Below are positions 51,446 to 63,334 of a stretch of 64,000 bases of DNA, piece after piece. Origin of the DNA: Branchipolynoe longqiensis (lineage: Eukaryota; Annelida; Polychaeta; Phyllodocida; Polynoidae); contig CM059193.1 of NCBI GenBank assembly GCA_030323885.1, forward strand, positions 52,046,749-52,110,748. The letters are read 5' to 3'. Below the pieces are notes generated by a model. It was not told the DNA's origin. It saw only the letters and a program-made list of their open reading frames with translations, and made no database searches. A program made the position numbers and the translations under genes. Within the stretch, counting starts at the first letter, position 1; every line of letters starts with the position of its first letter.

Positions 51446-52332
51446 ATATGGATATAATATATATATATGGTTATTACATGGTGTTGACGACAGATAAGAA
51501 AATAGGGTCTAGAAGACCTATGATTATCGCTGGCAAGGAATGTTGCCTGGTCCAATATTGTTAAATGCCAGTGCCGGGTGAGGACAGCTAACAGTTATCA
51601 GGTTTGGAAGTTGAACACAAAATCGCCGAAATCCCAGAAATGTCAAGGAATTTTGCGTAATCACTGAAATGATGCTCCAATTATTTCATGAAATCCTTGA
51701 ATGTGGTTTACTACACCTTGAGTACCATGTCATCTACAGTAGAATCAAACAAAACAGGCAGCAGTATGTGTAGGCACTACTTTATGTGCAGATTTGTATA
51801 CTAATGCATGATATTTTAGAGTGAACTTTATTCAACACTTATTATAAACCATAACTGATTTTCATTATAAAATAACTCGCATTTTGATGTCTGCTCCAGT
51901 TGCTTCTTTTAAGCATTTAGTAACTTGGGGGCTTTAATCCAACAACACAAACTGTAGAATGGATTGACCTCACTGATTTGTGTCCAGGCAGTGGGTCACC
52001 ATTTGAACCTGGGAGGCAGTTGGCACATCAAAGGCTGGAGGAGTAAAGTAGCGCTAGTTGGTGGCAGTAGACACACGTTTCGGTTCAAAGCGGTATTAAT
52101 GTATAAGAATAATGCCAGGTGGCACCTTCATAATGAGCATACTGGCCTTTTGCCAGAATTTTTGTAATGGCTGAATGTTGATAACCTGTGGTGTTTTCCA
52201 GCGGGGTTTGAACAGCCTCACTCACATCTTGTTGTTTGTTCATTTTATTGCATATTTTAGTTATTTCGATAGGTTGGGTCTTTGAATCAAACAACAAATA
52301 CTGTAGAATGGCCTGACCTTGTGTGTTCATGT
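51446..52332. other. No gene recognised
   Basis: An ATATAT tract at about 51455-51470 and the arm-related repeat at 51771-51798 are the only marks. GAATTTT/GAAATCC-like motifs around 51610-51710 are related to 54638-54735. Confidence 0.45.
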
Positions 52333-52918
52333 CCAGGGGCCGCATGCATGAAGAATTATTTATCGGATCCGGTGTTAAGGACCCCGTCGGGTCAGCTAAC
52401 ACCGGTGTTGGGAAATGGATTATGGGATATGTAAGGAGCCAAAGCACGGTGGCGTTAGCTAACATATAAGTTATTTATAGATTTTGAAAATCCCTCTGAG
52501 CCTGTTCCAGGCGAGCACCGCTATTTGACAATATGGCCACCGACACGGCGGTGGCGGCGGCGGCGGCGGAGTTAATATCGCTTCGATTATTGGTTTAATT
52601 TGACCAAAATTTGGCGGCGGAGTTAATATCGCTTCGATTTCTGGTTTAATTTGGCCAAATTTCACATTTTTTTTATGTTATTCTGTTGGCGGTGGCAGCG
52701 ATGGCGGCGGTGGCTTTGGGCCTAAGTAGATTTGGGCCTAATTGGTACCTAACACCACCCTTAAACCTGCTACGGAGTGGTGTTAGTGTATCCGACTTTA
52801 AACTTGCGGTGTTTCCGTAACACCGCTCCATGCATAATGACTTTTCGCCGCTAAACTAGAAATCCCATCCAAAACCAGTTTTCGCTTGCTAACACCGCCC
52901 CATGCATACGGCCCCTGG
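52333..52918. mobile_element. Y-family MITE with TIR
   Basis: The ends CCAGGGGCCGCATGCATG and CATGCATACGGCCCCTGG are inverted repeats with one mismatch. The interior carries TCAGCTAACACCGGTGTTGG, GTTATTTATAGATTTTG, GGCGGCGGAGTTAATATCGC and GTAACACCGC blocks shared with 26185-27180 and 56520-57300. It has no coding capacity. Confidence 0.7.
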
Positions 52919-53384
52919 TGGCAAGTGACTGTTTGAAGCCAAGAGGCAGTTGTGACAAGAGGCTGGAGGAGTAAAATAGTGCGAACTGGCAGCAGTAGTC
53001 GCAGGTCTGGGTTTAAAGATGGTGAGCGGCCATCTTAATGTACAGGAATAATCCTAAGTGGCAGGGCGGCATCAGTGTCAGTTCATAATGAGTGTATGGT
53101 ACTCCAATCAACTCATTGCCACATTGAGAATTTCCCATGTTAATAATGACATGTACATTTATCAAATATATATTTTGCAATATTTAACAAATTTGTCAAT
53201 ACGAGCAATTACATTGAATACATTACAATATATGGTGTATTTGGCAATTCAATGGAGGGGTGTTGTCGATCGATTGCACACACAGTGGCACCGTTTTGGT
53301 CGGCAACCGGTTCAGCAACCATAGCACCGTTGTGACTGCTCGATGACCACTAGGTGACCGTCACACCTGACTCCCAATGTCACT

Positions 53385-54285
53385 ATCACCATAATGCCCA
53401 TCCTCAAACTCACCAAAACTCACACCCTCACACTCACCCTAACTTCCACCCTCACACTCACCCTAATACCCACCCTGACGGCCACCATGACACTCACCCT
53501 GGCTAACTCACCCTAACACTCACCCTCACTCCCACAATTATCCTATCTCCCCCCCCCCCTTTCACTCATCATAGCTCCTACACTGACTCCCAGCTCACAC
53601 TCACCATACTACCTACCCTCACACTCACCCTGACTCACACCCTCACACTCACACTAACACTTACCCTGACTCCCATCCTCACATTCACCCTGACTCCCAC
53701 CCTCACACGCACCCTCACACTCACCCTAACTCCTACACTTACCCTACCTCTTCACCCTAACACCTACCATTACTCCAACCCTCACACTCACCCTAATACC
53801 CACCTTCACACTCAACTTAACTCCCACCGTTATCCACACACTCACTCTTAACACCTACCCTGACTCTCACCCTCACACTCACCCTAACTTCCCCCTCACA
53901 CTCACCCAAATACCCACCCTGCCTCCCCCCATCACACTCACCCTAACTCCCACACTTACTCTAACTCCCACCTCACACTCACCCTAAGACCTACCCTAAC
54001 TCCCACCCTCACACTCACACAAATACCCACCCTGCCTCCCCCCATCACACTCACCCTAACTCCCACACTTACTCTAACTCCCACCTCACACTCACCCTAA
54101 TACCTACCCTAACTCCCACCCTCACACTCACCTTAACTTCCACCCTAGCACTCACACAAATACCCACCCTTAGTCTCACCCTCACACTCCCCCTAACTTC
54201 TACGCTCATACTCACCCAAATACCCATCCTGACTCCCACCAACACACTCATTCTAACCGTCAAACTCACACCTGACTTGTCAACG
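53385..54285. repeat. Degenerate minisatellite of CACACTCACCCTAACTCCCA type
   Basis: About 900 bp of short variable units (roughly 18-24 bp) made of CTCACACTCACCCTAA and CTCCCACCCTCA. CCCTAA recurs in many units, but it is not a tandem CCCTAA telomere array. The Val/Arg-rich frame on the minus strand is an artefact. Confidence 0.85.
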
Positions 54286-54637
54286 ATCGGTCACCAACCA
54301 ACCATTGTTTTTCCCACCTTCTTTTGCTTTGGTCGCAAGGTCATTGGCTTTTGGTCACAAAGTGGTCGCAAAATGGTCACAACCCATAGTGTGACTGAGA
54401 CCTAACTAACTACTACAACAACTTGTCAAATATAGATCAAAACAAGTAAGAGCTTTTGGTTAAGCTTGAATTATTCATCACAAAACCATGTAATTGCAAT
54501 TGTAAAATAATTCCAGAAAGTATATAATTTGCATGCTTAAATGCCTAACAAAGAATCAGTATCAAAAGAATCACTGCTATTTCACAATCTCCCAGGGAAG
54601 TTGTGTAAAATAGCATGTATTTTTTTAGTGATTACCC

Positions 54638-54735
54638 GAAATCCCTAGACATTTCAGGGATTTCATGAAATTCCTAAGTGAAACAGGGATTTCGCGAAAT
54701 CCCTGAAAGTTTTAGGGATTTCGCAAAATCCCTAA
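54638..54735. repeat. Cluster of AGGGATTTCGCGAAATCCCT-type palindromes
   Basis: GGGATTTCRYGAAAT and its complement are repeated four times in about 100 bases. Each is itself a near-perfect palindrome. Confidence 0.75.
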
Positions 54736-54911
54736 TTACACAATCTTACTGTAAAAGCATATGTTTATATATATATATATATATATATATAGATCTACGC
54801 ACAGGTCAGCTACCCCTAGCGGAGATAAGGGTGGTCACATTATCTGGGATGACCAAATTAATCATATCCACACGCTCACACCCATACGTACACCTGTATG
54901 TCACTTATATA

Positions 54912-55105
54912 GAGTAAAACCTCTCTAACCAACCACCTCCACAGATCGACCACTCCCCTATATCAATTGCTTTATTTGGGTCCCAAACAATCGCCCATAC
55001 AATACCATTGTAATGATTTTTAAAAACCTCCCTAAACCGACTACCTCCCTAAATGGACCAGTTAAAGTCGGTCCCATGGTGGGTCGATTTAGAGAGGTCT
55101 TACTG
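54912..55105. mobile_element. Tigger/pogo-like MITE, copy 2
   Basis: It has the ends GAGTAAAACCTCTCTAA and TTTAGAGAGGTCTTACTG. TA precedes it, but TG follows. It shares internal blocks with copies 1 and 3. It is preceded by an (AT)n tract at 54768-54791. Confidence 0.8.
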
Positions 55106-55307
55106 TGTATGGATGATATGTAATTATGTGTGTGCGTCATATTAGCCCGGCCTGGTTAAATACTGAAATGCGGCTACAGAAACAGATTTCCCCCAGTCAT
55201 TTTAATCCTCAAACCGGAAGTGAAATGCACACACGACATTCAAGATGGTCTCTATAATTAAGAAACGCAATACCCTCACTGAGCAACATGTCACGGTTAA
55301 CCCGGGT

Positions 55308-55645
55308 CAGTTTGGTTGGTTGGTTGTTGGGGCTTTACATCCTAGCAACATCTATGGTCATGTCAGGACGGGTACAGACTTGTAACAGTGCGCGCATAAA
55401 GCGACTTTATAGTGCTTCCCCACTGGACGATCAGGCCACCAGCACCATGACCCGATATCCCACTCAGTCACATTATCCTGATACTGAGCTAACCAGTCCT
55501 TGCCCTATCCTAGAAATGCAGAGCGCCGGGCTAGGTAGTGACAAGTATACATTTTACAAGTCAATGGTTTGACTCCGCCGGGATTCGAAATCCCGACCTT
55601 CCACACGGGAAGCCTGCTCTCTACTGAGAGGGCCACCGCGTCCGG
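55308..55645 (-). repeat. SINE-2 copy, minus strand, 13-bp near-TSD
   Basis: Complete inverse copy from tail (CTTTACATCCTAGCAACATC on plus) to tRNA-like head (GGGATTCGAAATCCCG, then GGGCCACCGCGTCCGG). GGGTCAGTTTGGT at the left and GGGTCACTTTGGT at the right differ by one base and look like the target duplication. Confidence 0.85.
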
Positions 55646-55659
55646 TGGGTCACTTTGGT

Positions 55660-55985
55660 GTTTGTTAAGCTTTTGCGTCCTAGCAACATCTGAGGTCATA
55701 TCACGACGGGTGCTGACTTCTGAATTACACAATCGTGGTGACTTTATAATGCTGCTATTCCACGATACCAAACTCTCAAGCCCCATGACCCGATATCCCA
55801 CTCAGTCACATAATCGTGACACTAAGCTGATCGGTCGTTGCCGTTTTCTACTTGTAGCAAGCCGTCAGGCAGCATAACAACGGGCATGCCTGTTGTATGC
55901 GTTTGTTTTGACTCGGATAATTGGTCTCATGACCTACCACGCGAGAAGTGACTGTCACACCTAGTCGGCCAGCCGGGCCTCACTA
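55660..55985 (-). repeat. SINE-2 copy, diverged, minus strand
   Basis: TTTTGCGTCCTAGCAACATC, GATATCCCACTCAGTCACAT and a weak tRNA-like head near 55915-55980 are recognisable. It lies right next to the previous copy in the same orientation. Confidence 0.7.
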
Positions 55986-56061
55986 ATGTGGGTTGACTGT
56001 ATATATAAATGCCAATGCGAGTGGACTGTATATATAAATACTAACGCGTTTTAACGGTATA

Positions 56062-56252
56062 CAGTAAAACCTCTCTAAATCGAATGACCATGGAACTGAC
56101 TTTAAATGGTCGATTTAGGGAGATGGTCGGTTTAGGGAGTTTATTTATCATTACAATGGTATTGTATGGGCAATCATTTGGCACCCAAATAAAGCAATCG
56201 ATATAGGGGAGTGGTCGATCTGTGGAGGTGGTCGGTTAGAGAGATTTTACTG
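56062..56252. mobile_element. Tigger/pogo-like MITE, copy 3
   Basis: 191 bp with ends CAGTAAAACCTCTCTAAATC and its complement GAGAGATTTTACTG, flanked by TA on both sides. It is in the opposite internal orientation to copies 1 and 2. Confidence 0.85.
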
Positions 56253-56519
56253 TATATAAATAATGTGGCGATGTCATATATCTAACGCCATTTGAAGACT
56301 TGAAGAATCGGGTTCAGCATTGTTTATCCGACCTTCTCGCTAATCCGAAATGGGGTGCTGTGAACAACGTAGTCAGGATTAAGGAGAGTTGATTGTAGTC
56401 TACAATATCTAAATGATAAGATCTGAGAAAACCAGCCCCTTTTAAGCAGAAAAAGATGAGTCATCTGCTTAAAGTCCTATGAAAGCTAAACCACAAAAAC
56501 TTATCTAGATTTTATCCTA

Positions 56520-57300
56520 CCTCCCATTCGGGTTAGCTAACGCCAGTGTTGGGATATGTGTCATGGGAAATGTATGTGGCCAAAGCGCGGCTTAGTTAGC
56601 TAACCGATGCGTTATTTATAGATTTGGGGAACCCCTCTGACACTGTTGCCGGCGAGCACCACAATTTAACAATATCACCACCGATGCGGCGGAAGCGGCG
56701 GCAGCGTTAATATCGGTTTGATTATTGGTTTAATTTCACCAAAATTTGGCGGCGGCATTAATATCGCTTCGATTTTAGGGTTAATTTGATCAAATTTCAC
56801 GTTTTGAGTATGTAATTCTGTTAGATATGATAGCATTGATTAGATTTGGCCCTAATATATCGCCGCCGATACGGCGGCGGCAGTGACAGTGGCTACGCGT
56901 ACGTGAGCTGAAGCAATGCTATATCTATGCAGAGCATTTATTTTTGCAAAATAGATTTTAAAGTTTTCATTGGGTCGATTGAAAATATCTTAATGCGCGA
57001 TTGAAGAGGAAGATCCAAAGTATTTAATTTAAGCTAAGAGCAATTTTCTCTGAAAGGATTAAAAACAGAGATAATATTGAAAGTTGGGGTATTTTGGGTG
57101 TCAGTGCCAGTTCCATCGCTGTGATTTGCTCTGTTTACATTCGTCGATTCGACAATATTAATATTGCCGCCGATGTAGCGGCAGCATTAATATCGGTTTG
57201 ATTTTAGGGTTAATTTAATTAAATTTCACGTTTTGTGTATGTAACTCTGTTAAATATGATAGCATTGAATAGATTTGGGCCTAATCGGTCCATAACACCG
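56520..57300. repeat. Y-family repeats, probably two nested or tandem copies
   Basis: GGTTAGCTAACGCCAGTGTT, GTTATTTATAGATTTGGGG, GGCGGCATTAATATCGCTTC and GTATGTAATTCTGTTAGATA appear at 56520-56870. A second set (TTAGGGTTAATTTAATTAAA, AACTCTGTTAAATATGATAG) lies at 57120-57290. TACGTGAGC-containing sequence separates them. Confidence 0.65.
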
Positions 57301-57917
57301 TCGGTATGGATGTATGTATGTGTGTATGGCTGTATGGTGTATGTATGTCTGTATGTATCGTTTTGTAGAGTGGGTGTTCGAGTCTGTGTCTATGTAGTTA
57401 GGCTAAAGTGAAAAACAATACAAACGGAGAGAAAGAGAGAAAGTAAAGCAAAGGTAAGAGTGTAAGAGAGAGTCCAAGCCCTCTGGTTTATTATATATAG
57501 TACATGGATTCTTGGTATAGGATCATGCCATTCACTCCAACCAATAGGGACTCAGCATTTCTGGCTACCATGACCACCAGTGGTCTGTCCACCACCAGAG
57601 CTGGTTGACATGTGGCCACCACCAACCTTGACCCCTGTGTTCATTTATCCCTACCTCAGCAGAGAGCCAGGCCCTGAATGCACTCACACACAGACCTGCC
57701 AATCATCCCTATGTCTATAATTACCTGCCCTCAAGCATGGACCAAGCCATATGTATATATACACAACATACATACGCACAAACCCTTTGCTGGGCACAAA
57801 GACTAATAATAGAGGATTTCCATTTCCCCCCTCTGCTGATTATCAGAATATTTTACAACATACTCCGCCCCTCCACTTCTTACCACCTGCGCCTAATGCA
57901 GCAAGGAAAGAAGTTAC
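57301..57917. other. Microsatellite and unassigned flank of the LINE
   Basis: GTATGTATG repeats at 57305-57360, then AG-rich and unassigned sequence. I see no gene. Confidence 0.45.
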
Positions 57918-58412
57918 TCATGAGTTCCCGTGGGGAACCGGGGTAGAATAGTTCCCTTGCACCCCCTTGCAGATCGTAAAAGGCGACAAATGGGGAGGCT
58001 TGTTTTCCGTGAGTCGCAGCTCGTGTCGGTGGAGGAAGGGATCCTGGTGCATGAGGACTGCAAGGGGCCAAGGCTCCTTGTGGACCAACACTTCACTTTG
58101 GCCTCGACTTCATCTAGGCGAGAGGTTGGAATGGCCCGTTCCAATCAATCGGCCGGTCATGCCAAGTCCTAGGTAGATTAATGGAGAATGGATATATATA
58201 TAGTACAACAACTATTTATATTTATAATTACACAATTACCAAGTCATTTTTCACTTCCTAGAAGGCGGTGGCTGGGGTCAATCTAGTACTGGTTATGCTT
58301 TTTTGCCTCCATGCTAGAGTACATTATCCTCGTATCCCTGGTGTATATCTGTCGGTTACCACAGTGCTACACACCCCAATTTTGAGGGCTCTGTGGTGGG
58401 TGGGGAGCGAGG

Positions 58413-59678
58413 ATGACGAACCAAAAACAATTCAATATGGATACTCAAAACCCCCCAAATAATAAGAAAAGATTACAAGACACGGAAAAGAAATCAGACT
58501 CTGATTCGGACTCACGTCCGAACGCTGATGATTGGCCACGGTTCATTATGATTGAATCATTGAATGACGCGGCATCAGTTGCCAAACTTTCCCCTTTTGC
58601 CATTCACAAGGGCATTATGGGAATCGCTGGCACAGTCAAAGACGTGAAGAAACTACGAAGTGGACATATTCTGGTGGAGTGTGCTAAGAAAGCGCATGCT
58701 GACAATCTGCTACGTTCAAGCATGCTAGCAGGCGTCGGCATCAAGGCCTCTCCTCATCGAACTCTCAACTCTAGCAAAGGAGTAATCCGGACTAGAGATC
58801 TTGATGGTGTTAATGAGGATGAGATAGCACATGAGCTCAAGTCTCAAGGAGTGTTAAGCGTACGAAGAATAGTTATAAAGAGGGATAACAAGTCCATAAA
58901 AACAGGGACATATATCCTTACGTTTGGCAAGCCTCTTCCGCCCAAGAATTTGAAAATTGGATACCTTAGTGTGAATGTGGATGTCTTCATCCCAAAGCCA
59001 CGTCGATGCTTCCAATGCCAGAGGTTTGGTCATGGCAAGGATAGATGCAAAAATGAAATCATCTGTTTTAAGTGTGGTCAAAAAGGTCACGACAACACCA
59101 GTTGTCAAAACCAGGCAAAATGTTCCAATTGCCTGGGTGACCATATGGCCATATCTAAAGACTGTCCTGTCTGGAAAAAAGAAAAGCTAATTCAGCAGAT
59201 CAAGACTGAGAAGCGGCTAAGCTACCCAGAAGCTCAAATGCTGGCTGAGGCGAATACTCCCTCACCAATCATCAAGAGCTATGCTGCGGCAGCCAAAGCC
59301 TCCAACAGGACAATTGAATGCCAGACTGAACTGACGTGGTTGACTGGAGGGAAGCCCACTGCCTTCACCCCAGTCCCAAATCCGACACCAGTTTCGACCA
59401 AAAGTAATAAGAGTAATAATAGTATTACGGTGGAGACGCTGGCCGAGCCGGCGATGCCCAAAAAGAAGAACAACAATTTGTCGGACCGAGTTCCGAAGGG
59501 ATCTTTGACCCCTATGGACAAAATGTCCAGGGGGTCATCGATCTCCAAAAACTTAACATCAAATAGATATCGGGCGCTGGCTGATATTGAGATGCCTAAG
59601 ACTGTGGAAACCCGCAGTCGAAGTCTCTCCCTCAAACCAAAGGCGAGGGGGAGAACACCTGTCACTGCTCCAAAATGA
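58413..59678 (+). CDS. LINE ORF1 protein (421 aa), intact
   Basis: A nucleic-acid-binding protein that packages LINE RNA. The N-terminus is acidic and Ser/Asp-rich. Residues about 42-190 form an RRM-like region (WPRFIMIESLNDAASVAKLS; SVRRIVIKRD). Three zinc knuckles follow: C199-C202-H207-C212, C218-C221-H226-C231 and C237-C240-H244-C251. The tail is basic and Ser-rich. The stop codon overlaps the ORF2 start (ATGA at 59675-59678), which suggests coupled termination and reinitiation. No disruptive mutation was seen. Confidence 0.9.
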   Translation: MTNQKQFNMDTQNPPNNKKRLQDTEKKSDSDSDSRPNADDWPRFIMIESLNDAASVAKLSPFAIHKGIMGIAGTVKDVKKLRSGHILVECAKKAHADNLLRSSMLAGVGIKASPHRTLNSSKGVIRTRDLDGVNEDEIAHELKSQGVLSVRRIVIKRDNKSIKTGTYILTFGKPLPPKNLKIGYLSVNVDVFIPKPRRCFQCQRFGHGKDRCKNEIICFKCGQKGHDNTSCQNQAKCSNCLGDHMAISKDCPVWKKEKLIQQIKTEKRLSYPEAQMLAEANTPSPIIKSYAAAAKASNRTIECQTELTWLTGGKPTAFTPVPNPTPVSTKSNKSNNSITVETLAEPAMPKKKNNNLSDRVPKGSLTPMDKMSRGSSISKNLTSNRYRALADIEMPKTVETRSRSLSLKPKARGRTPVTAPK

Positions 59679-60340
59679 CAGTGACAGGTGCATCTCTTAT
59701 TCAATGGAACTGCCGAGGTTTTAGGAGCAACATCGAAGAGTTGTCTCTTCTTTGTTGCAACTTCAATCCACTCTCTGTTTGCCTACAAGAAACTTATATA
59801 AAAGCTTCTATGAGTTGTAGTCTTAAAGGCTAAACCATTCATAACAAGCATGCACCAGATGGAGACCGAGCCGCTGGCAGCTCCTCCATCTTGGTCAGAC
59901 GTGATGTGGTATGTACGCCAGTGGCGTTAGACATGACACTACAGGCTGTAGCTGTTCGACTGACGCTGCATAAGACTGTAACTCTCTCTTCCATTTACAT
60001 TCCTCCGAGCTCCGTTCTCACTTTACAAGAACTGGACGCCCTTGTGGACCAGTTACCATCCCCATATTTACTTATGGGTGACTTTAACGGCCACAGCCCA
60101 TTATGAGGGGGGGGGACGAGAGAGGAGCTGGCGGCTTTGTAAAGCCGACTGGCCCACCTTCCAGACCCAATGTCGTGAGGAGTTCACTCCAGACATCAGT
60201 GGCATCGATGCCTTCACTGAGATGCTGAGATGGATAGCTGAGAAAACTGTTCCGAAGACCTCGGCAACTCCCAAGCATTTGACGCCTCCATGGTTAGATG
60301 ACGGCTGTAGGAGGACTATTAAGGAACAAAAGAAAGCTTA
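59675..60340 (+). pseudogene. LINE ORF2 N-terminus: endonuclease, internally deleted
   Basis: ORF2 begins at the ATG of the ATGA overlap: LIQWNCRGFRSNIEELSLLC and SVCLQETYIK are the APE endonuclease start (Asn and Glu). A stop follows near 59832. 59891-60106 continues with YIPPSSVLTLQELDALVDQL and LLMGDFNGHSPL (catalytic Asp/Asn). The text then jumps within a few codons, at a G run near 60107-60116, to the linker ADWPTFQTQCREEFTPDISG. About 100 residues of endonuclease normally found between are gone. Confidence 0.8.
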
Positions 60341-60546
60341 GTATAAATTCCACAGGAGACCGACTGCTGAAAATCTAGCGCTCTTTAGAATTCTGCGCAC
60401 TCGCACTCGCGCTCGCGCTCGCAGAACAATCAAAGAAGCGCGGAGGCAGTGTTGGAGACAATTTGTTTCTAGCATCACCATGCAAAGTATGGACAATGAT
60501 CAGGAGAATCAAATGAAGGGGAGGTGATTCTTCTGTAGTCCAGCAC

Positions 60547-62255
60547 TTGAAACACGACGGCACCATTCTCACATCACTCGACGAAATAAGTGAAGAATTG
60601 GCTCGCACCTTTGCTGGAAACTCGTCTTTGGCAAACTGCCTCCCGGGCTTTCGGGCCGTCAAGGAACGCCAAGAGCGAAAGCTCTTGGACTTTTCTTCCG
60701 ATGGCGAGGAGCACTACAACTCCCCATTCAGTATGGGTGAGTTGAGGTGTTCTTTGGAAAGCTCACATGACACAGCAGTTGGACCTGATGGAATTCATTA
60801 TCAATTTTTGAAACATTTCCCTGAACATGCACTGAGACTGTTGCTTCAACTCTTCAACAACATCTGGGAGTCGGGTGTCGTCCCCACCTCTTGGCGGGAG
60901 GCGACAGTAATACCGATTCCCAAACCTGGTAAAGACCAGAGTGAAGCCCACAACTATCGTCCCATAGCCCTCACAAGCTGCATCTGTAAAACCATGGAGT
61001 GCATGGTAAACAACCGCCTCGTCTGGCTACTGGAGTCAGGACACCACCTGTCTAACCTTCCATGTGGCTTCAGATGGGGCCGCAGCACCCTCGACCATTT
61101 GGTGCGCATGGAGACCTTCATAAGAGATGCTTTCCTTAAGAAGGAGCACGTTGTGGCTGTCTTTTTCGACCTCGAAAAAGCCTATGACACAACGTGGCAG
61201 CATGGCATCATGGAGGATCTTCATGCGATTGGCCTTCATGGCCACTTACCAATTTTCATCAGGAACTTTCTAGCCTTCAGGCATTTCCACGTCCGTGTCA
61301 AGACTACCTATTCCAGCCTACACTCACAGGAACTAGGAGTACCTCAAGTCAGCCTACTGGCCGTGACCCTTTTTGGGGTCAAGGTCAATGGTATTGCTGC
61401 TGCTGTAAAGCGGGGGGTCTCCTGTAGTCTTTTCGTGGACGACTTTGTTTTATATTACAGCGGTGCTAACATGAATGTCATAGAGACGGTTTCAAATTTT
61501 CCAAGACCAAAACAGTCTGCATGCACTTCTGCGTACTGCGTAGAATACATGCGGACCCAGAGCTGACCCTGGATGGGGATCCCATTAAAGTCGTTGAGAA
61601 AACCAAACTTCTGGGCCTCATTCTCGACGCAAAACTGTCTTTTGTGCCTCATATAAAGTACCTGAAAACAAGATGCCTGAAAGTGCTGGATATTCTGAGG
61701 GTGCTGTCCAGCTCAGAGTGGAGAGTGGACAGAGATGTTCTGCTCTCCGTGTACAGAACCTTGGTTCGGTCACAAGTGGATTACGGCAGCATAGTATACG
61801 GTTCCGCAAGAAAATCGTATATTGGGCTGCTAGACACGATCCACCACCAGGGACTGCACCTGGCCCTTGGGGCCTTCCGCACCTCACCGGTTCAGAGCCT
61901 TTACGTCGAAGCCAATGAACCATCACTTCACAACAGGAGACTCAAACTGGCCATGCAATATGTAGTCAAGATAAAAACTAATGCATTGAATCCTGCACAC
62001 AATTGTCTATTCGAGCAACATGACGAATCCACGTATGAAGCCAGGCCGAATTACATCCGGCCACTGAGGCTCCGAATGAAACCTCATTTGGAGGCCTTGG
62101 GCGTGGATTTGGATGTGTTGGAGGATGCCAAAGTCCCAGAACATCCCCCATGGTCATTGAGAAAGCAATCGGTTATCCTCCGACTCACGGAACTGAGGAA
62201 GTCTGGGACACATCCGCTCGAGTACCAAGGACTGCATCCAGAGATTCAAGGCTAG
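60547..62255 (+). pseudogene. LINE ORF2 reverse transcriptase
   Basis: 60547-61566 contains AVGPDGIHYQFLKHFPEHAL, VIPIPKPGKDQSEAHNYRPI, motif A FFDLEKAYDTTWQHGI, GVPQVSLLAVTLFG (usually GVPQGSxLS) and the active site FVDDFVLYYSG. A short deletion and frameshift lie at about 61480-61510, just after the active site. 61521-62255 continues with the thumb region (LTLDGDPIKVVEKTKLLGLI, CLKVLDILRVLSSSEWRVDR). The catalytic DD is kept, but the frame is broken. Confidence 0.85.
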
Positions 62256-62261
62256 TTTGTA

Positions 62262-63008
62262 GACCACCTCTCCATATACACTGATGGTTTGGAAGACCAA
62301 AGCCGGGTAGCTGCTGCGGCAGTCTGTCGACGGGAAAAATTTGGTGTACGTTTGCCCGATCAGAGCTCGATTTTCACTGCAGAAGCCCAAGCACTCCTTC
62401 TCGCGTTGGAGTGTATCGAGGTATCCAACCACACTAACTATATTATATACAGTGATTCGTTCTCTTGCCTCCAGGCTGTTGCTGGACTGAAAATGAATCA
62501 CCCTATTCTAGCAACGGTCATTTATAAAATGAACCAACTGACAACAGATGGGTATGACATCCACCTGTGCTGGGTGCCTGGCCATGCCGGCATACAAGGA
62601 AACGAATGAGCTGATCGGGCTGCGAAGAAGGCCCTGCACTGTGATCTTGAACTGTGTCTGATCCCTCACTCTGATCTGAAACCACTAATAGCTACCCACA
62701 TAAAATCCAAATGGCAACATGAGTGGGATGAAAACATTAATAAACTTAAAGAAATTGAACCATCTGTGGGAAAGCCACCACAGACTCATGCGGGAGGTCG
62801 GCGGGACCAAGTGGTCCTTAGCCGCTGCCGTATTGGCCACTCGTGGCTTACACATGCTTTTCTGCTCAAGGGGGAACCTCCCCCTGAATGTATTGGGTGT
62901 CAGTCCCCACTGACACTCAAACACATTTTACTAAGTTGCGTTGATTGTTTGGCCCTGCGCCAACAGTTCTACACTGCAGACAGTATGCATGACCTTTTAC
63001 GAAGGTAA
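62262..63008 (+). pseudogene. LINE ORF2 RNase H and C-terminus
   Basis: 62289-62609 covers RNase H: SRVAAAAVCRREKFGV follows the YTDG Asp, with FTAEAQALLLALE, YSDSFSCLQAVAGLK and WVPGHAGIQGNE. A TGA at 62607-62609 replaces the codon for Arg in the NERAD motif seen in the other copies. The end (THAFLLKGEPPPECIGCQS, LTLKHILLSCVDCLALR) is the usual Cys-containing C-terminus. Confidence 0.85.
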
Positions 63009-63334
63009 AACAGGAAAACATTTTAGCCTTTTTGAGGGCAGCTGGACTGTACCACCTCATATAGTTTGCTAAATAGATTCTATCAATTATTAATATAACT
63101 TTTCTTTTTCTATGGGAATTTGTTTCCCTTGACCACAAATATATGATTGTGAGCTTTCTAATTTAATGAGTGTCTATTGGCACATAATTGTTTGTCTGCT
63201 TTTACATGTAAAAGCGATGGTTTGAACAAAAAACAAACATTTCTCACTGTGAATATGGCCTATGCTGCCGACACGGCGTAAAACAACCACCAATCAATCA
63301 ATCATGACCTACGTTGTTACCATATAACCTTAAT

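Larger units (their letters stand above)
57924..63304 (+). mobile_element. I/Nimb-like LINE copy 3, near full length
   Basis: About 5.4 kb: 5' UTR beginning GTTCCCGTGGGGAACCGGGG, ORF1 with three zinc knuckles, ORF2 with endonuclease, RT and RNase H, a 3' UTR and (ATCA)n tail. The C-terminal RNase H and knuckle-bearing ORF1 point to the I superfamily. TCATGA at 57918-57923 and after the tail at 63302-63307 could be a short target duplication, but this is weak. ORF2 has deletions, shifts and stops, so the copy is not autonomous. Confidence 0.85.

Noticed and set aside
53385..54285. Interstitial telomere
   Set aside because: CCCTAA is present in many units but never as a tandem hexamer array. 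The unit is longer and variable.
57918..57923. TCATGA as a firm target duplication of LINE copy 3
   Set aside because: Only six bases match and it overlaps the ATCA-type tail, so chance is a real possibility. It is mentioned only as weak support.
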